Source: Gammaproteobacteria bacterium (GTDB lineage Bacteria; Pseudomonadota; Gammaproteobacteria; Pseudomonadales; Azotimanducaceae). Taken from it: a stretch of DNA of 57,500 nt. The notes under the pieces were generated by a model that saw only the letters and a program-made list of their open reading frames with translations, was not told the DNA's origin and made no database searches. Both the position numbers and the translations under genes were made by a program. This document shows positions 8,720 through 18,900 of this stretch, in pieces; within the stretch, counting starts at the first letter, position 1, and each line of letters begins with the position of its first letter. The stretch covers positions 1 to 57,500 of the forward strand of contig JAJFKA010000064.1 of assembly GCA_021773555.1 (NCBI GenBank). The letters run 5' to 3'.

Positions 8720-9694
8720 TTACGCACTGATGGATAGTACTACCTTGCCTATCGTTTTATCCGACGCAACCAACGCGTGTGCGGCCTCAATCTCCTCGAT
8801 CGGCATTACGGTGTCAACAATGGGTCTGATTTCTCCGCTCTCGATTTTTGGCCAGACAAGCGTTTGTAACTGACGCATTATCTCAGCCTTCTCGGCAAGT
8901 GGCCTTGCCCTTAACGTCGAGCCGATTACCCTCAGTCGCTTCATCATCATTATGCCCAGGTTGATCTCTGTCGTGGCACCGCCCATCAATCCAATCAGCA
9001 CCAGGCGGCCATTCAATCCCAGCAGCTTCAGATTGTCTTCAAGATATGCTCCTCCGACAGGATCGAGGATTACATCAATACCGCTGTCTCCGGCGAAGTC
9101 GAGGGCTTTGGCAAGAAACGATCCGTCATGGCGATTGCTGCCGGTTTCTGCGCCAAGCTCGACGCAGGTATCCACCTTGGCCTCGCTGCCAGCCGTAACG
9201 AAACAGGGCGAACCAAAACTGCGACACAACTGGATAGCCGCGGTGCCGACACCGCTCGCACCTGCATGCAGTATTACTTTTTCACCAGGCTGTAATCCGG
9301 CCTCCATAAACAGGTTCAGCCAGGCAGTCGCGAATACCTCCGGCAAACAGGCGCCATGCACGAAAGAATTACCGCGGGGGATCGGTAACACGCTACCCTC
9401 ATCCACTGCAGCGTACTGCGCATAACCCCCACCCGACAACAGCGCACAAACGCGATCACCAATTTTGAATTTTGAAGTGTCGCCTCCCAGGGCCGTGACT
9501 TCTCCGGAGCATTCCAGTCCCATGACCGGACTGGCTCCAGGTGGAGGTGGGTAAAATCCCTGACGCTGGGCGAGATCCGCCCGGTTGATGGCCGTCGCAT
9601 GAATTTTAATCAGCACCTGTCCAGCAGTGCAAACCGGTGTTTCGAATTCCTGCCAATGGAGATTTTTCTTCTCGTCTATAATTACCGCTTTCAT
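8720..9694 (-). CDS. NAD(P)H-dependent quinone oxidoreductase, PIG3-type zinc-free MDR family
   Basis: The 324-residue medium-chain reductase has a GroES-like N-terminal domain (about 1-120, with NRADLAQRQGFYPPPPG) and a Rossmann domain with ASGVGTAAIQL (about 146-156). The GxxPPPPGAS and GLECSGEV elements are characteristic of the PIG3/TIGR02824 quinone-reductase branch (family knowledge). The zinc-ligand cysteines of alcohol dehydrogenases are absent. The likely reaction is NADPH-dependent reduction of quinones or enones in the cytosol. AAGGA precedes the ATG. The gene follows slyX by 21 bases, so it is probably the last gene of the hisHF-slyX transcript. The physiological substrate is unknown. 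Confidence 0.88.
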   Translation of the reverse strand: MKAVIIDEKKNLHWQEFETPVCTAGQVLIKIHATAINRADLAQRQGFYPPPPGASPVMGLECSGEVTALGGDTSKFKIGDRVCALLSGGGYAQYAAVDEGSVLPIPRGNSFVHGACLPEVFATAWLNLFMEAGLQPGEKVILHAGASGVGTAAIQLCRSFGSPCFVTAGSEAKVDTCVELGAETGSNRHDGSFLAKALDFAGDSGIDVILDPVGGAYLEDNLKLLGLNGRLVLIGLMGGATTEINLGIMMMKRLRVIGSTLRARPLAEKAEIMRQLQTLVWPKIESGEIRPIVDTVMPIEEIEAAHALVASDKTIGKVVLSISA

Positions 9695-9715
9695 GCTGAT
9701 CCTTGAGTTTACTCG

Positions 9716-9922
9716 TTAGTAGTGTGGAGGTGGTTCTTCATCACCTTCTAAACCTTTATCCATCATCTCAATTTGCTCCATGAGTACCCTTATCTGACGA
9801 TTCATCTGCATAAGTTGCTGCTGTTGGCTCGCAAGCGCTTCGTCAAGCTTCTGGATAACATCATCTTGAAATGAAAGTCTGGATTCGAGATCGTTTATTC
9901 GTTCGTCCTGCAGTTCATTCAT
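9716..9922 (-). CDS. slyX: SlyX-family coiled-coil protein
   Basis: This 68-residue soluble protein is almost entirely predicted coiled coil (ERINDLESRLSFQDDVIQKL) and ends in the SlyX tail PPPHY. I chose the ATG at 9922, preceded by AGGGAGGG, because it gives the normal family length (E. coli 72). An upstream in-frame start at 9967 would overlap hisF and add a non-conserved tail. SlyX has no established biochemical function. It lies between hisF (19-base gap) and the quinone oxidoreductase on the same strand. Confidence 0.92.
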   Translation of the reverse strand: MNELQDERINDLESRLSFQDDVIQKLDEALASQQQQLMQMNRQIRVLMEQIEMMDKGLEGDEEPPPHY

Positions 9923-9941
9923 ACCGATCCCTCCCTTTTTT

Positions 9942-10721
9942 TCAGTAGCGTAGTCGAACCTTGACACCCTTCTCGTGTAGCCACCGTTTTATACCGCTCA
10001 CTGTGTATTCGCCAAAGTGAACCATTGACGCAATCAACGCCGCGTCGGCTTTACCTTCGGTCAATACCTCGTACAGATGTTCTGGTTTACCCGCGCCACC
10101 CGATGCAATAACGGGGATTGATACCGCCTCTGCAATGAGCCGAGTCAGAGTTAGCTCATATCCTTCACGGGTTCCGTCAGCATCAATGGAGTTCACCACG
10201 AGTTCACCCGCACCCAGCATCTCGCCCTTTAACGCCCACTCCAGTGCATCAAGGCCGGTTGCTGTACGACCACCGTTGATCACAACTTCATATCCGGATG
10301 GGAACTGCGGACACACCTGACGCTTGAGAATATCCATGGAAAGCACAGTATTTTGTGTACCAATTGAATGCGCGCACTCAGCAATGAGTTCCGGCTTTTG
10401 CACCGCCGCTGAGTTTACATTGATCTTTTCTGCACCTGCCCACAACAAGCGGCTCGCGTCATCTACGGTTCGAATTCCACCGCCAACTGAAAAGGGAATG
10501 TAGATCTGTTCAGCAACCTGGTTGACGACATCGAGCATGATGTCCCGTTTTTCACTGGATGCGGTGATGTCGTAAAATACGAGCTCATCCAGGCCATCAT
10601 CGTAGTACTCCTTTGCTTTGGCGATCGGATCACCAATATCTCTGGTCTCCACAAACTTGACACTTTTTGCCAGCTTGCCGTCGCGAACATCCAGGCAGGC
10701 AATGATTCTTTTACTCAGCAT
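9942..10721 (-). CDS. hisF: imidazole glycerol phosphate synthase cyclase subunit
   Basis: The 259-residue (beta/alpha)8 barrel closes the imidazole ring using ammonia delivered by HisH, giving IGP and AICAR in histidine synthesis. The catalytic aspartates are in place (Asp11 in ACLDV, Asp130 in LSMDI), as are the phosphate-binding SVGGGIR and IASGGAG loops. I use the ATG at 10721 ([12 protein letters not shown]), the family start, which overlaps the hisH stop by seven bases. A start five codons earlier is possible but less conserved. The longer [24 protein letters not shown] region resembles HisF of deltaproteobacteria more than E. coli HisF (recalled similarity). Other his genes are not in the window. 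Confidence 0.95.
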   Translation of the reverse strand: MLSKRIIACLDVRDGKLAKSVKFVETRDIGDPIAKAKEYYDDGLDELVFYDITASSEKRDIMLDVVNQVAEQIYIPFSVGGGIRTVDDASRLLWAGAEKINVNSAAVQKPELIAECAHSIGTQNTVLSMDILKRQVCPQFPSGYEVVINGGRTATGLDALEWALKGEMLGAGELVVNSIDADGTREGYELTLTRLIAEAVSIPVIASGGAGKPEHLYEVLTEGKADAALIASMVHFGEYTVSGIKRWLHEKGVKVRLRY

Positions 10722-11338
10722 GATCCGCCCTGCCACGTTACGAATTCCGACAGCAGCTTTAGACCAAATTCTCCGCTTTTTTCCAGATGAAACTGAGTCG
10801 CAAAAAAATTGTCCTTGCCGATGGCACTGGCGAATTCAACGCCGCCATAATCTGTCGTGCCGAATACTTCCGCCGGATTTCCAGGGCAGGCGTAGTAACT
10901 GTGTACAAAATAGAATTCATCACCACTTTGAACCTGTTTCAGCAGCGGATGATCGGCCACTAATGTCACCTGATTCCAGCCGATATGCGGCACCTTCATC
11001 AGCTTGTCTTTAGGGTCGAATCGTAAACATGCCCCCTCAATGAGGCCCAGGCATTGCTCATTACCTTCCTGCGTGTGCTCCAGTGCGATCTGCAGACCAA
11101 GACAGATTCCAAGCAGTGGATTCCCTTTGGCGTAAAACGCTTTCAGCGCCTCATCGAGACCTCTTTCACGCAATGTGCCCACCGCACTTGCGGCAGAGCC
11201 AACTCCGGGGAAAATCACCTTGTCTGCTGCGAGGACCTGTTCCGGGTCTGACGTAATTGTGGCGTCCAGGCCCACATGGCTGCAGGCACGCTGGACGCTG
11301 CGAACATTTCCAGCGTCATAATCAACAATCACCACCAT
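10715..11338 (-). CDS. hisH: imidazole glycerol phosphate synthase glutaminase subunit
   Basis: The 207-residue class I glutamine amidotransferase releases ammonia for HisF. The triad is visible: nucleophile Cys79 in GICLGLQ, and His184 with Glu186 in FHLEKS. The oxyanion region FPGVGS (43-48) is intact. It is the first gene of the leftward hisH-hisF-slyX-oxidoreductase cluster, with a TATAAT box about 37 bases upstream. Confidence 0.96.
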   Translation of the reverse strand: MVVIVDYDAGNVRSVQRACSHVGLDATITSDPEQVLAADKVIFPGVGSAASAVGTLRERGLDEALKAFYAKGNPLLGICLGLQIALEHTQEGNEQCLGLIEGACLRFDPKDKLMKVPHIGWNQVTLVADHPLLKQVQSGDEFYFVHSYYACPGNPAEVFGTTDYGGVEFASAIGKDNFFATQFHLEKSGEFGLKLLSEFVTWQGGSC

Positions 11339-11374
11339 GTTTTTTTGCAGTCCGGCGCACTTTAAGGAGCGCGC

Positions 11375-11380
11375 ATTATA
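11375..11380 (-). promoter_or_regulatory. putative -10 element of the hisHF-slyX transcript
   Basis: A perfect TATAAT is read on the minus strand 37 bases before the hisH ATG. The hexamer 17 bases upstream (GTGCCG) is a poor -35, so control may depend on an activator or the element may be weak. Confidence 0.45.
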
Positions 11381-11490
11381 GGGGATTAATCGCGACCCGG
11401 CACTGCCATTACGCTAACACAGGGCTGTCGCTTCCAGCTCATAATCTGTATCATTCCTGTACTACAAAAGTCGGCTAATCGGGCATACGC

Positions 11491-12897
11491 ATGCAAATCA
11501 ATATCGATGAGAAATCCCCTAAAGCGGTTTTCCAGCAAATCGTTGACTCCATCCACTTCGCGATCAATACCGGGGATTTGAACCAGGGTGACAAGCTGCC
11601 CAGCATCCGCAAGCTCGCGCACGAAAACAAGATCGCCGCCAATACAGTTGCCAAGGCTTTCCGGCAACTCGAGTTCAAAGGCCTTATCAAGGCACGAGAC
11701 CGCTCGGGATACCTGGTTTCCGGCAGCACCGCCGACCGGTATCAATCCCGCGGTGTCAGCACCGATAAAAACGAGGTTCATCGCGTCGTGGACCATCTGG
11801 ATGCCGGGGTATTTCCAGGTGCTTTCTGTAAGATTACCGAGGATTTCCTGGGCGGAGACCCTGAAAACTGCAATGTTATCCATGCAGACGGCAGTGGCAC
11901 GAAGTCTGTTATCGCTTACCTGCACTATAAGGAAACCGGAGACGCATCCGTGTTCAACGGAATCGCCCAGGACAGCATCGTGATGAACCTGGATGACCTG
12001 TTGTGCGTGGGCGTCAATGGTCGAATCCTGATTTCCAATACCATCAACCGCAATGCCCTGAATTGTCCGGGCGAAGTGGTGTCAGCATTAATTGAGGGGA
12101 GCGAAGAATTCATTGCCCAACTCCGCGATCATGGCGTCAAGATCTACTCCGGCGGCGGTGAAACAGCCGACGTCGGGGATTTAACCGGCAGCGTCGTGGT
12201 AGATTCCTGCGCTGTTTCAGTGATGAGGAAGAACGACGTTATCCGCAACGACATCACCGGTGACCTGGCTATCGTCGGACTGTCGTCAATCGGACAGGCA
12301 ACTTATGAGGACAAGGAAAACAGTGGCATCGGCAGCAACGGGCTCACAAGTGCACGGCATGATCTGCTGGCACCCTACTATGGTGAAAAGTACCCGGAAA
12401 GCTTTGACGCCAATATCGATAACGAGCTTGTTTACTGTGGTCCCTACAAACTTCACGACAGCTTGCCCCGGTCAGCCCTGTCAGTGGGTGAGGCGCTGCT
12501 TAGCCCGACTCGAAGCTATGCGCCGGTCATCTATAAACTCCTTGAAGTGATGCCAGGGGAGGTCAGGGGCCTGATTCACTGTTCCGGTGGTGCACAGACT
12601 AAATGTCTCAAATTTGGCCGTGGGGTGCACTACGTCAAACATGACCTGTTCACACTCCCACCCGTCTTTTCTGCCATTCAGGCGGCCTCTGGTACAGCGT
12701 GGCAGGAGATGTACAAGGTATTCAACATGGGACATCGCATGGAAATTTATGTGCCGGGACCGCGGGTCCGCGAAGTAGTAGACATCGCCGGGAGCTTTGG
12801 TATCGCCGCGCGACAGATCGGATTTACCGAGGCCGCAACGGAAAACCACCTCAGTCTCAGCGGCGATGGTGGTGAGGTATTCGAATATCAGGCTTGA
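11491..12897 (+). CDS. GntR-type DNA-binding domain fused to a PurM/AIR synthase-like domain
   Basis: One uninterrupted 468-residue frame holds two units. Residues 1-78 form a GntR/YtrA-type winged helix ([43 protein letters not shown]). Residues about 85-468 match phosphoribosylformylglycinamidine cyclo-ligase, in the form I recall from Bacteroidetes, and retain DGSGTKS (133-139), GGETADV (222-228), SPTRSYAP (338-345) and EMYKVFNMG (406-414). PurM makes AIR from FGAM and ATP in purine synthesis. No other purine gene is near. It could be a working enzyme that regulates transcription, or a regulator that senses FGAM or a nucleotide through a retired enzyme fold; the conserved motifs leave both open. 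It is divergent from hisH across 152 bases. Confidence 0.9.
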   Translation: MQINIDEKSPKAVFQQIVDSIHFAINTGDLNQGDKLPSIRKLAHENKIAANTVAKAFRQLEFKGLIKARDRSGYLVSGSTADRYQSRGVSTDKNEVHRVVDHLDAGVFPGAFCKITEDFLGGDPENCNVIHADGSGTKSVIAYLHYKETGDASVFNGIAQDSIVMNLDDLLCVGVNGRILISNTINRNALNCPGEVVSALIEGSEEFIAQLRDHGVKIYSGGGETADVGDLTGSVVVDSCAVSVMRKNDVIRNDITGDLAIVGLSSIGQATYEDKENSGIGSNGLTSARHDLLAPYYGEKYPESFDANIDNELVYCGPYKLHDSLPRSALSVGEALLSPTRSYAPVIYKLLEVMPGEVRGLIHCSGGAQTKCLKFGRGVHYVKHDLFTLPPVFSAIQAASGTAWQEMYKVFNMGHRMEIYVPGPRVREVVDIAGSFGIAARQIGFTEAATENHLSLSGDGGEVFEYQA

Positions 12898-12996
12898 GGC
12901 GGATGCTGAATTTAAGCGCGAGATTGATGGTAGCCATCTTCGCGCATCAGTATTATCCTAAATGACCTGAAGCTTGCCTAATCAAATGGAATTCGT

Positions 12997-14229
12997 ATGC
13001 CGGAACCAGAATTTGAAGAATGCCTAAAAATTCTCGTTGACAAGGAAGGATCTGACCTCTACTACAGTACCGGGGCACCGCCCAGTGCAAAATTTTACGG
13101 TACCTTGAATAAATTGTCCGACGTGCCGATGAAACCAGGTGAGGTCGCGCTGATCGCTGATAGTGTGATGACGGAGGAACAGTGCGCAACCTTCGCAAAA
13201 AGCCCCGAGATGAATCTGGCGATCTCTCGCAAGGGTCTGGGTCGCTTCCGTGTGAATATCTTCAAGCAGCGCAACGAAGTTTCCATGGTTATCCGTCGCC
13301 TGGGTGACTCCCTGCCCAACTACAAGGAGCTGGGTTTACCACCCGTTTTGCCAAAGCTGATTATGTCCAAACTGGGACTGGTCCTGTTTGTTGGCGGCAC
13401 TGGCTCAGGTAAATCGACTTCCCTCGCTGCCCTGATCGACTATCGGAACCAGAAGTCCAAAGGGCATATCATTACCATTGAGGACCCGGTCGAATTTACC
13501 CACCCGCATAAAGGCTGCATTGTCAATCAGCGAGAAGTCGGAGCCGATACTGATTCCTGGGAGGATGCCCTGGCCAATACACTGCGGCAGGCACCGGATG
13601 TCATTCTGATCGGGGAAATTCGCCATCAGGAGACCATGGAACATGCGCTGGCATTCGCAGAAACCGGCCATCTATGCTTGTCCACACTACACGCTAACAA
13701 CGCCAATCAGGCCATGGACCGAATCATCAACTTTTTCCCTGAGGAACGACACAGCCAGCTTCTTGCTGACCTCTCACTTAATATGCGGGGCATTGTCTCG
13801 CAGCGACTGATTCCGACAATTGATGGCAAGCGTTGTGCCGCCATTGAAATATTGTTAGGCACACCCAGGGCTGCAGACCTTATCGCCAAAGGTGCGGTTT
13901 CGGAACTCAAGGAACTGATGGAGAAGTCTGGTGAGCAGGGAATGCAAACTTTCGACATGGCGCTCTTTAAGTTATTCAAACAGGGCAAGATAACCCTGGA
14001 GGAAGCACTCAAGAATGCAGACTCCAAGAACAATTTGCGTTTGCGCATCACCCTGGACAGCAATCCCGCCGCCAAAAAGAAGAAGGAAGAGGAACTCGCT
14101 GCGAAAACTGCGGCAGCGGCAGCGGCAGGCGAGCCACCTCCTGAAGCAGAACCTGTCGTCGAAGAAGTACCGCAGGATAAGAGCTTGCAGGGTTTATCCC
14201 TGGTCTCGCTTGACGATGAGGAAACCTGA
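12997..14229 (+). CDS. pilU: type IV pilus retraction ATPase PilU
   Basis: The 410-residue PilT/PilU-family hexameric ATPase powers retraction of type IV pili (twitching) at the inner membrane. It has Walker A GGTGSGKS (133-140), the Asp box IITIEDPVEF, Walker B LIGEIRHQETM, and the His box ETGHLCLSTLHANNA. The opening residues and the long C-terminal extension after 360 (Lys/Ala/Glu-rich, ending LVSLDDEE) fit PilU better than PilT. Its usual partner pilT is not adjacent here. The gene lies about 100 bases after the GntR-PurM fusion and converges with the downstream lysR gene. Confidence 0.88.
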   Translation: MPEPEFEECLKILVDKEGSDLYYSTGAPPSAKFYGTLNKLSDVPMKPGEVALIADSVMTEEQCATFAKSPEMNLAISRKGLGRFRVNIFKQRNEVSMVIRRLGDSLPNYKELGLPPVLPKLIMSKLGLVLFVGGTGSGKSTSLAALIDYRNQKSKGHIITIEDPVEFTHPHKGCIVNQREVGADTDSWEDALANTLRQAPDVILIGEIRHQETMEHALAFAETGHLCLSTLHANNANQAMDRIINFFPEERHSQLLADLSLNMRGIVSQRLIPTIDGKRCAAIEILLGTPRAADLIAKGAVSELKELMEKSGEQGMQTFDMALFKLFKQGKITLEEALKNADSKNNLRLRITLDSNPAAKKKKEEELAAKTAAAAAAGEPPPEAEPVVEEVPQDKSLQGLSLVSLDDEET

Positions 14230-14240
14230 CGCCTACCGGT

Positions 14241-15116
14241 TCAGTTGAGCTCGCCATTCGTCTCGAAATCTTCGGACAGGGCTTTAAAAAATGTCGCAAC
14301 AACCGGCAAGGCATAGGTAGACTTCCTGGCTACGAACCTCACGGGACGACGAAGCCCAAGATCGCCGAGATTGATCAGCACGGAGTGATCGACATTCAGG
14401 GTTCTAGCCACACCGATAGGCACCAGCCCATGACCAAATCCGGCAATTGCCATTTGCGCAACGCTGAAAAAAGACTCCAGCGAAACCTCTCTGACGATTC
14501 TCAATCTCTGCACCTCATCTTTGAATGAACGCCAGGCCCCGGAATAATCTTCAATGGTGATAACACCGAGTTCACCCGATATTGGAAATTTCATTTTCTG
14601 ACAGCCAGAGGGAATGATCACCATGGACTCCTGTGTTAACACTTCAGACTGCAGGTCCGTATCCAGTCTGTCCGAGCCAGTACAAACTCCCACCATGAAC
14701 TCTCCGGAACGGATCCTGTCCAGCACTACCGGTGTTCGATAGGTATGAAAGACGAAGCTGACCTCAGGCATCTGTTGCTTGATCCGGTGGAAAACCGAAG
14801 GCCCCCATGACGACAAAATGGCATCCGAGACACCGATGATGATCTCACCTCGACCGCCAGTGACGTCATCAATGAACATGTCGCGGAGCTCCGACAGAAT
14901 CGGGGAGATCTTGTCCACCAGTCGTTGCCCGTGCTGGGTCAGCTCTACCCGGCGTCCCTTTTTCTGCACCAGTTTTCGATCATAGTATTTTTCCAGCGTC
15001 GCTATCCTCTTACTCACCGCGGACTGGGAAACACGAAGATCGGTACTGGCCTCCATCATCGTACCGGCGCGGGACAGCGCAAGCAGGGTCTCAAGGTTCT
15101 CTATCATGGCTGGCAC
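14241..15116 (-). CDS. LysR-family transcriptional regulator
   Basis: The 291-residue regulator has an N-terminal winged helix (residues 4-62: ENLETLLALSRAGTMMEAS, then VSQSAVSKRIATLE) and a periplasmic-binding-type effector domain from about 90. It is divergent from the TauE-type exporter at 15234, the normal arrangement for a LysR protein controlling its neighbour. A perfect TGGAAT-N5-ATTCCA palindrome lies 14 bases before its start. Starts at GTG 15116 or ATG 15107 are both possible; the difference is three residues. The inducer is unknown. Confidence 0.9.
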   Translation of the reverse strand: MPAMIENLETLLALSRAGTMMEASTDLRVSQSAVSKRIATLEKYYDRKLVQKKGRRVELTQHGQRLVDKISPILSELRDMFIDDVTGGRGEIIIGVSDAILSSWGPSVFHRIKQQMPEVSFVFHTYRTPVVLDRIRSGEFMVGVCTGSDRLDTDLQSEVLTQESMVIIPSGCQKMKFPISGELGVITIEDYSGAWRSFKDEVQRLRIVREVSLESFFSVAQMAIAGFGHGLVPIGVARTLNVDHSVLINLGDLGLRRPVRFVARKSTYALPVVATFFKALSEDFETNGELN

Positions 15117-15129
15117 TTATTCCGTTTGG

Positions 15130-15146
15130 TGGAATATTCTATTCCA
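15130..15146. promoter_or_regulatory. palindromic LysR-type operator between the regulator and exporter
   Basis: TGGAAT (15130-15135), a five-base spacer and ATTCCA (15141-15146) form a perfect inverted repeat of 17 bases fitting the T-N11-A pattern. It lies in the divergent intergenic region close to the lysR start, where autoregulation is expected. Confidence 0.6.
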
Positions 15147-15233
15147 ACTATTCTCTTTTCTCACCTATTGAATCCCCGAATAATCCAGCCCGCACACACT
15201 CTTCAAACCGCCACCCATTCATGGACCGCCCGC

Positions 15234-15968
15234 ATGATCTACCTGATTCTGATCCTGGCAACACTGGCCACAAGTATTGTCTCAGGCGTGCTGAGCATGG
15301 CGGGCGGCATGATCCTCATGGGTGTATTCGGATTCTTACTGAGTGTACCGGCGGCAATGGTCCTTCATGGCGTCGCCCAGGCATTTTCAAACGGCTCAAG
15401 AGTCTGGCTGTATCGATCGCATATTCGCCTGGCGGTACTCCTGCCTTATACCTTTGGCGCCTTGCTTGTATTGGGGGTCTTCAGCGCAACCGTGTTCGTC
15501 CCTGACATCGGCCTGGTATTTATTCTTATTGGATCATTCCCGCTGATTACGCTGGTCCTGCCAAAGCGTATTAACCTGGACATGGAGAAGGCACCAATCG
15601 CTTTTTTATCCGGCATTGTCGTCACGGTCGCCCAGATGCTGGCAGGTGCCTCGGGCCCGGTGCTCGATATTTTCTACGTTCAGAGCAGTCTCACCCGACA
15701 CGAAATTCTTGGCACCAAGGCAGTAACGCAAACCCTGGGGCATATCATCAAACTGGCTTATTACGCTGTGCTGCTCGGCGCTGCCGGTTCGGAACTGCCT
15801 GCCTGGATTTTCCTGGCTGTCGTAGGCGCGGCGCTCGCGGGAAACTGGATTGGCAAGTTTGTGATCGAACGTATTGATGACCGACAGTTCAAATCAGTCG
15901 GCCGATACGTCATTGTTGTGATCGGATTGGTTTACATAACCAAAGGGGTGGTTGAACTTTATGAGTGA
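15234..15968 (+). CDS. TauE/SafE-family membrane exporter
   Basis: The 244-residue protein is almost wholly hydrophobic with about seven or eight membrane segments, starting MIYLILILATLATSIVSGVLSMAGG. The repeated small-residue segments (SGVLSMAGGMILMG; GIVVTVAQMLAGASGPVLDIFYV) match the TauE/SafE anion-exporter fold. Members move sulfite, sulfonates or other organic anions. A longer frame from 14925 is open but runs through the LysR coding region, so the ATG at 15234 is preferred. The exporter is probably controlled by the divergent LysR regulator. Its substrate cannot be read from sequence. Confidence 0.82.
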   Translation: MIYLILILATLATSIVSGVLSMAGGMILMGVFGFLLSVPAAMVLHGVAQAFSNGSRVWLYRSHIRLAVLLPYTFGALLVLGVFSATVFVPDIGLVFILIGSFPLITLVLPKRINLDMEKAPIAFLSGIVVTVAQMLAGASGPVLDIFYVQSSLTRHEILGTKAVTQTLGHIIKLAYYAVLLGAAGSELPAWIFLAVVGAALAGNWIGKFVIERIDDRQFKSVGRYVIVVIGLVYITKGVVELYE

Positions 15969-15976
15969 CTGTCCAC

Positions 15977-18900
15977 TTAGGCCGCGATTTCCTCACTCAT
16001 CAGCGGTTTAATCACAAACAACAGGTCGCCTTCGTTAACCTGTTGGCCTGAAGTCAGATTTATTCGGGTTATCTCATATTTCTGGGAAGACAAATACACC
16101 TCTCCCTGTTCACCGGAAAATGTATTGAGATTAACGGGGGTGAACATTTTCATTGCCTCAAGCTGGCATAACACATCATCGGTGGTGACAATATCACCAA
16201 TGTTGACGTACTCAGGCTCTGAAGGAGACGGCGTCCGATAAAAAACGCCGGTGGAAGGAGAAAGCACCTTAAGCTCATCGCTGCCTTCAATTTTTAACAT
16301 TTCAAGATCAAGATCCGTGCCAGCAGTGCCTGAGGCTTTTTCGATTTCATCAATCAGTTCCTGCGCATCAATGCGAGACAAAAAGTCCGGCAGATAGCCC
16401 GTGTCGTAGACTCCGCCCAGAAATTGTTCATCCTTCAGTATTCTCTTGATCAAACAGATATTGGTGCTAATACCGTGAATCGTGACGCTGTTTAGATAGT
16501 CGTACATTTTGTTGATGGTGTCCGCTCGATCCTTACCATGACAAATTATCTGCACGATCAGGCTGTCATAGAAGGGTGACACCACCTTGCCGGATGCGGC
16601 CATGGAAATCAGTCGAACATCCCGGGCCTCGGGCAACTCGCAATGAGTGATTTCACCTGGGGTAGGAACAAAAGAGACTTCGCCATCAGCATTCAATACC
16701 GCTTTTTCAGCATTGACCCGCACTTCAAGCGCATATCCTTTTTCCGGATACTTCAATTTCTTGATCGAAGCGCCGGAGGCAATTTCAAACTGCTGTCTGA
16801 CGATATCAACGCCAGTCACCATTTCTGTCACCGGATGCTCGACCTGTAATCGGGTATTCATCTCCATAAAATAGACAGCGTCGTTAGGCACGTCGTATAT
16901 GAACTCCACCGTACCTGCGCCCGTATAATCCACGGCGTCAGCGATACGTCTGGCGTATTCCAGAACCTGTTTCCTGAGTTTGGCGGGTAACATGGTCGAG
17001 CCCGACTCTTCCATGAGTTTCTGGTTGTTGCGTTGAACGCTACAATCCCGAAGACCGATTACGTGAGTTGAGCCTTCAACATCCCGGAGGATCTGCGCCT
17101 CAATGTGCCGCAGAGAAGTCACGTATTTTTCAATATAGAGGTCACCATTTCCAAATGCGCTTTTGGCGACCATGCTGACCTGATGGTAGAGGTTGTGAAG
17201 CTGTTCCGGCTTTGACACAGCCTGGATTCCTTTCCCACCACCACCATGAACGGCTTTTAACAACACCGGATAACCAATTTGATGGGCAATCTCGGCAGCC
17301 CGCTCAGCTGTTTCCACAATACCGTGACTCCCTGGAACAACCGGGACGTCGTTATTCATCGTGGTGTTAATAGCGTTGGACTTATTGCCCATGGTTTCCA
17401 TGCTAACCACCCGCGGGCCAATAAAGTTGATACCGTGCTTACGTACCAGATTCGCAAAATTGGGATCCTCAGACAAAAAGCCAATGCCAGGGTGTAGAGA
17501 GTCGACTTTCTGAGCCTCAGCAATACTCAATACACTTAATGCATTCAGATAACTCTCATCTGAAGTATTGCCGCCCAGGGAGACCAGCGCATGTTTTGGA
17601 TCATCGCGAATCAGGTCCGCCGGTACCGAATCCATATCCGGATCAGACTGGACCAGTACAACCTCATGACCGAACTCAATTGCCTTGCTGACCAGTTTCA
17701 CCGCCGTGCAACCCCGGGCATGGATCAACACCCGCTTGATCGGTCTGATCAGATCTTTATCTGATGTCAGTTGTTGTATAACAATCGGTTCTGCCGCGGT
17801 CAGCGAACCAGACATTATTCTGTCAACTACCTCTTCGACAGACTCCGTCGGCAGTGGCAAGGCAGGGTCAACCGCACGCAATTCCGTGTCGAGGTCCGGC
17901 GAGAACGGATGTTTAACCAGGCCCCTCATCGCCCCGGGATTGAGGGACAGATAGTTGCTCAACAGACAAGTGTACGGGAGGTTTCTCTCAACGACCGCCT
18001 GACCGGCAAAAGGCATGCTGGTGCCACTGAAATAATAAGACTGCACCAATGGATGGGTAACGAAACTTGCCTGTGCTCCCCCGGTACAGTCACCAAATCC
18101 GAAGATTATAATAGGCAAGTCGTTGTCGCGGACGAAGCGGGTAATCCGGTCATTGACCACGGCCATGGTAAATAGTGCTGCAGCACCTTCCTTTGTTTGC
18201 ATGCCGCCGGAAGATATGAAGCAGATGACCGGCAGTCGTTGCACCGCACACTCAACCAGTAAATTACAGATACGGGCACAATCCGAATTGTCGATGCTCC
18301 CTGCCTGGAAAGCGACGTTCGACATGACCAGGCCCGCTTTATAGCAACCTTTCTCTGTCGTGAAATCACCAATGCCTGTGACGAGGCCGTGTGGACGAAT
18401 GTTATTTTTTAACGCCGATTCTATTGACGGGCGGAAAGTCGGGAAGGAAACAGGGTTCGCTGACATGAGCGTCGCACTGGTCTCTTGAAAATTCGCGACA
18501 TATCGACTCAGCAATACCTCAAAGGTCGTGCGCCTGGATCGCTTTTCCAGGCTAAGAACTTCGTTAAAAAGCAGATCACGATAAGCAATCGTCAGCCGGT
18601 TCCAAAAATCTTTCCGCCGGCCAATTCGAACGGGCTCAATTTTACCGACGAAGCGTCTGTTGGATCGCCGGGACGCATAATACTCAGGTAACAATTTCTC
18701 GAAGAAAAAACTCACCACCACGAACAAGGTGTCCGACTTGTCCTTATGGACAATTCTCATCCACTCCTCGACAGATTTCAAAAATGAGGCACAACCGGAA
18801 TAGGCGGAAATCACTTCCATCCAGCGTGCAAACCGGTCACGAATTTCTGATTCAGAAGATCCGGCAAAAACCGGCATCTCGCAAGCTACCCCAACTGCAT

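Noticed and set aside
14925-15233. An extended N terminus of the TauE-type exporter
   Set aside because: The extension is read antisense through the lysR gene and lacks hydrophobic segments; ATG 15234 starts at the first helix.
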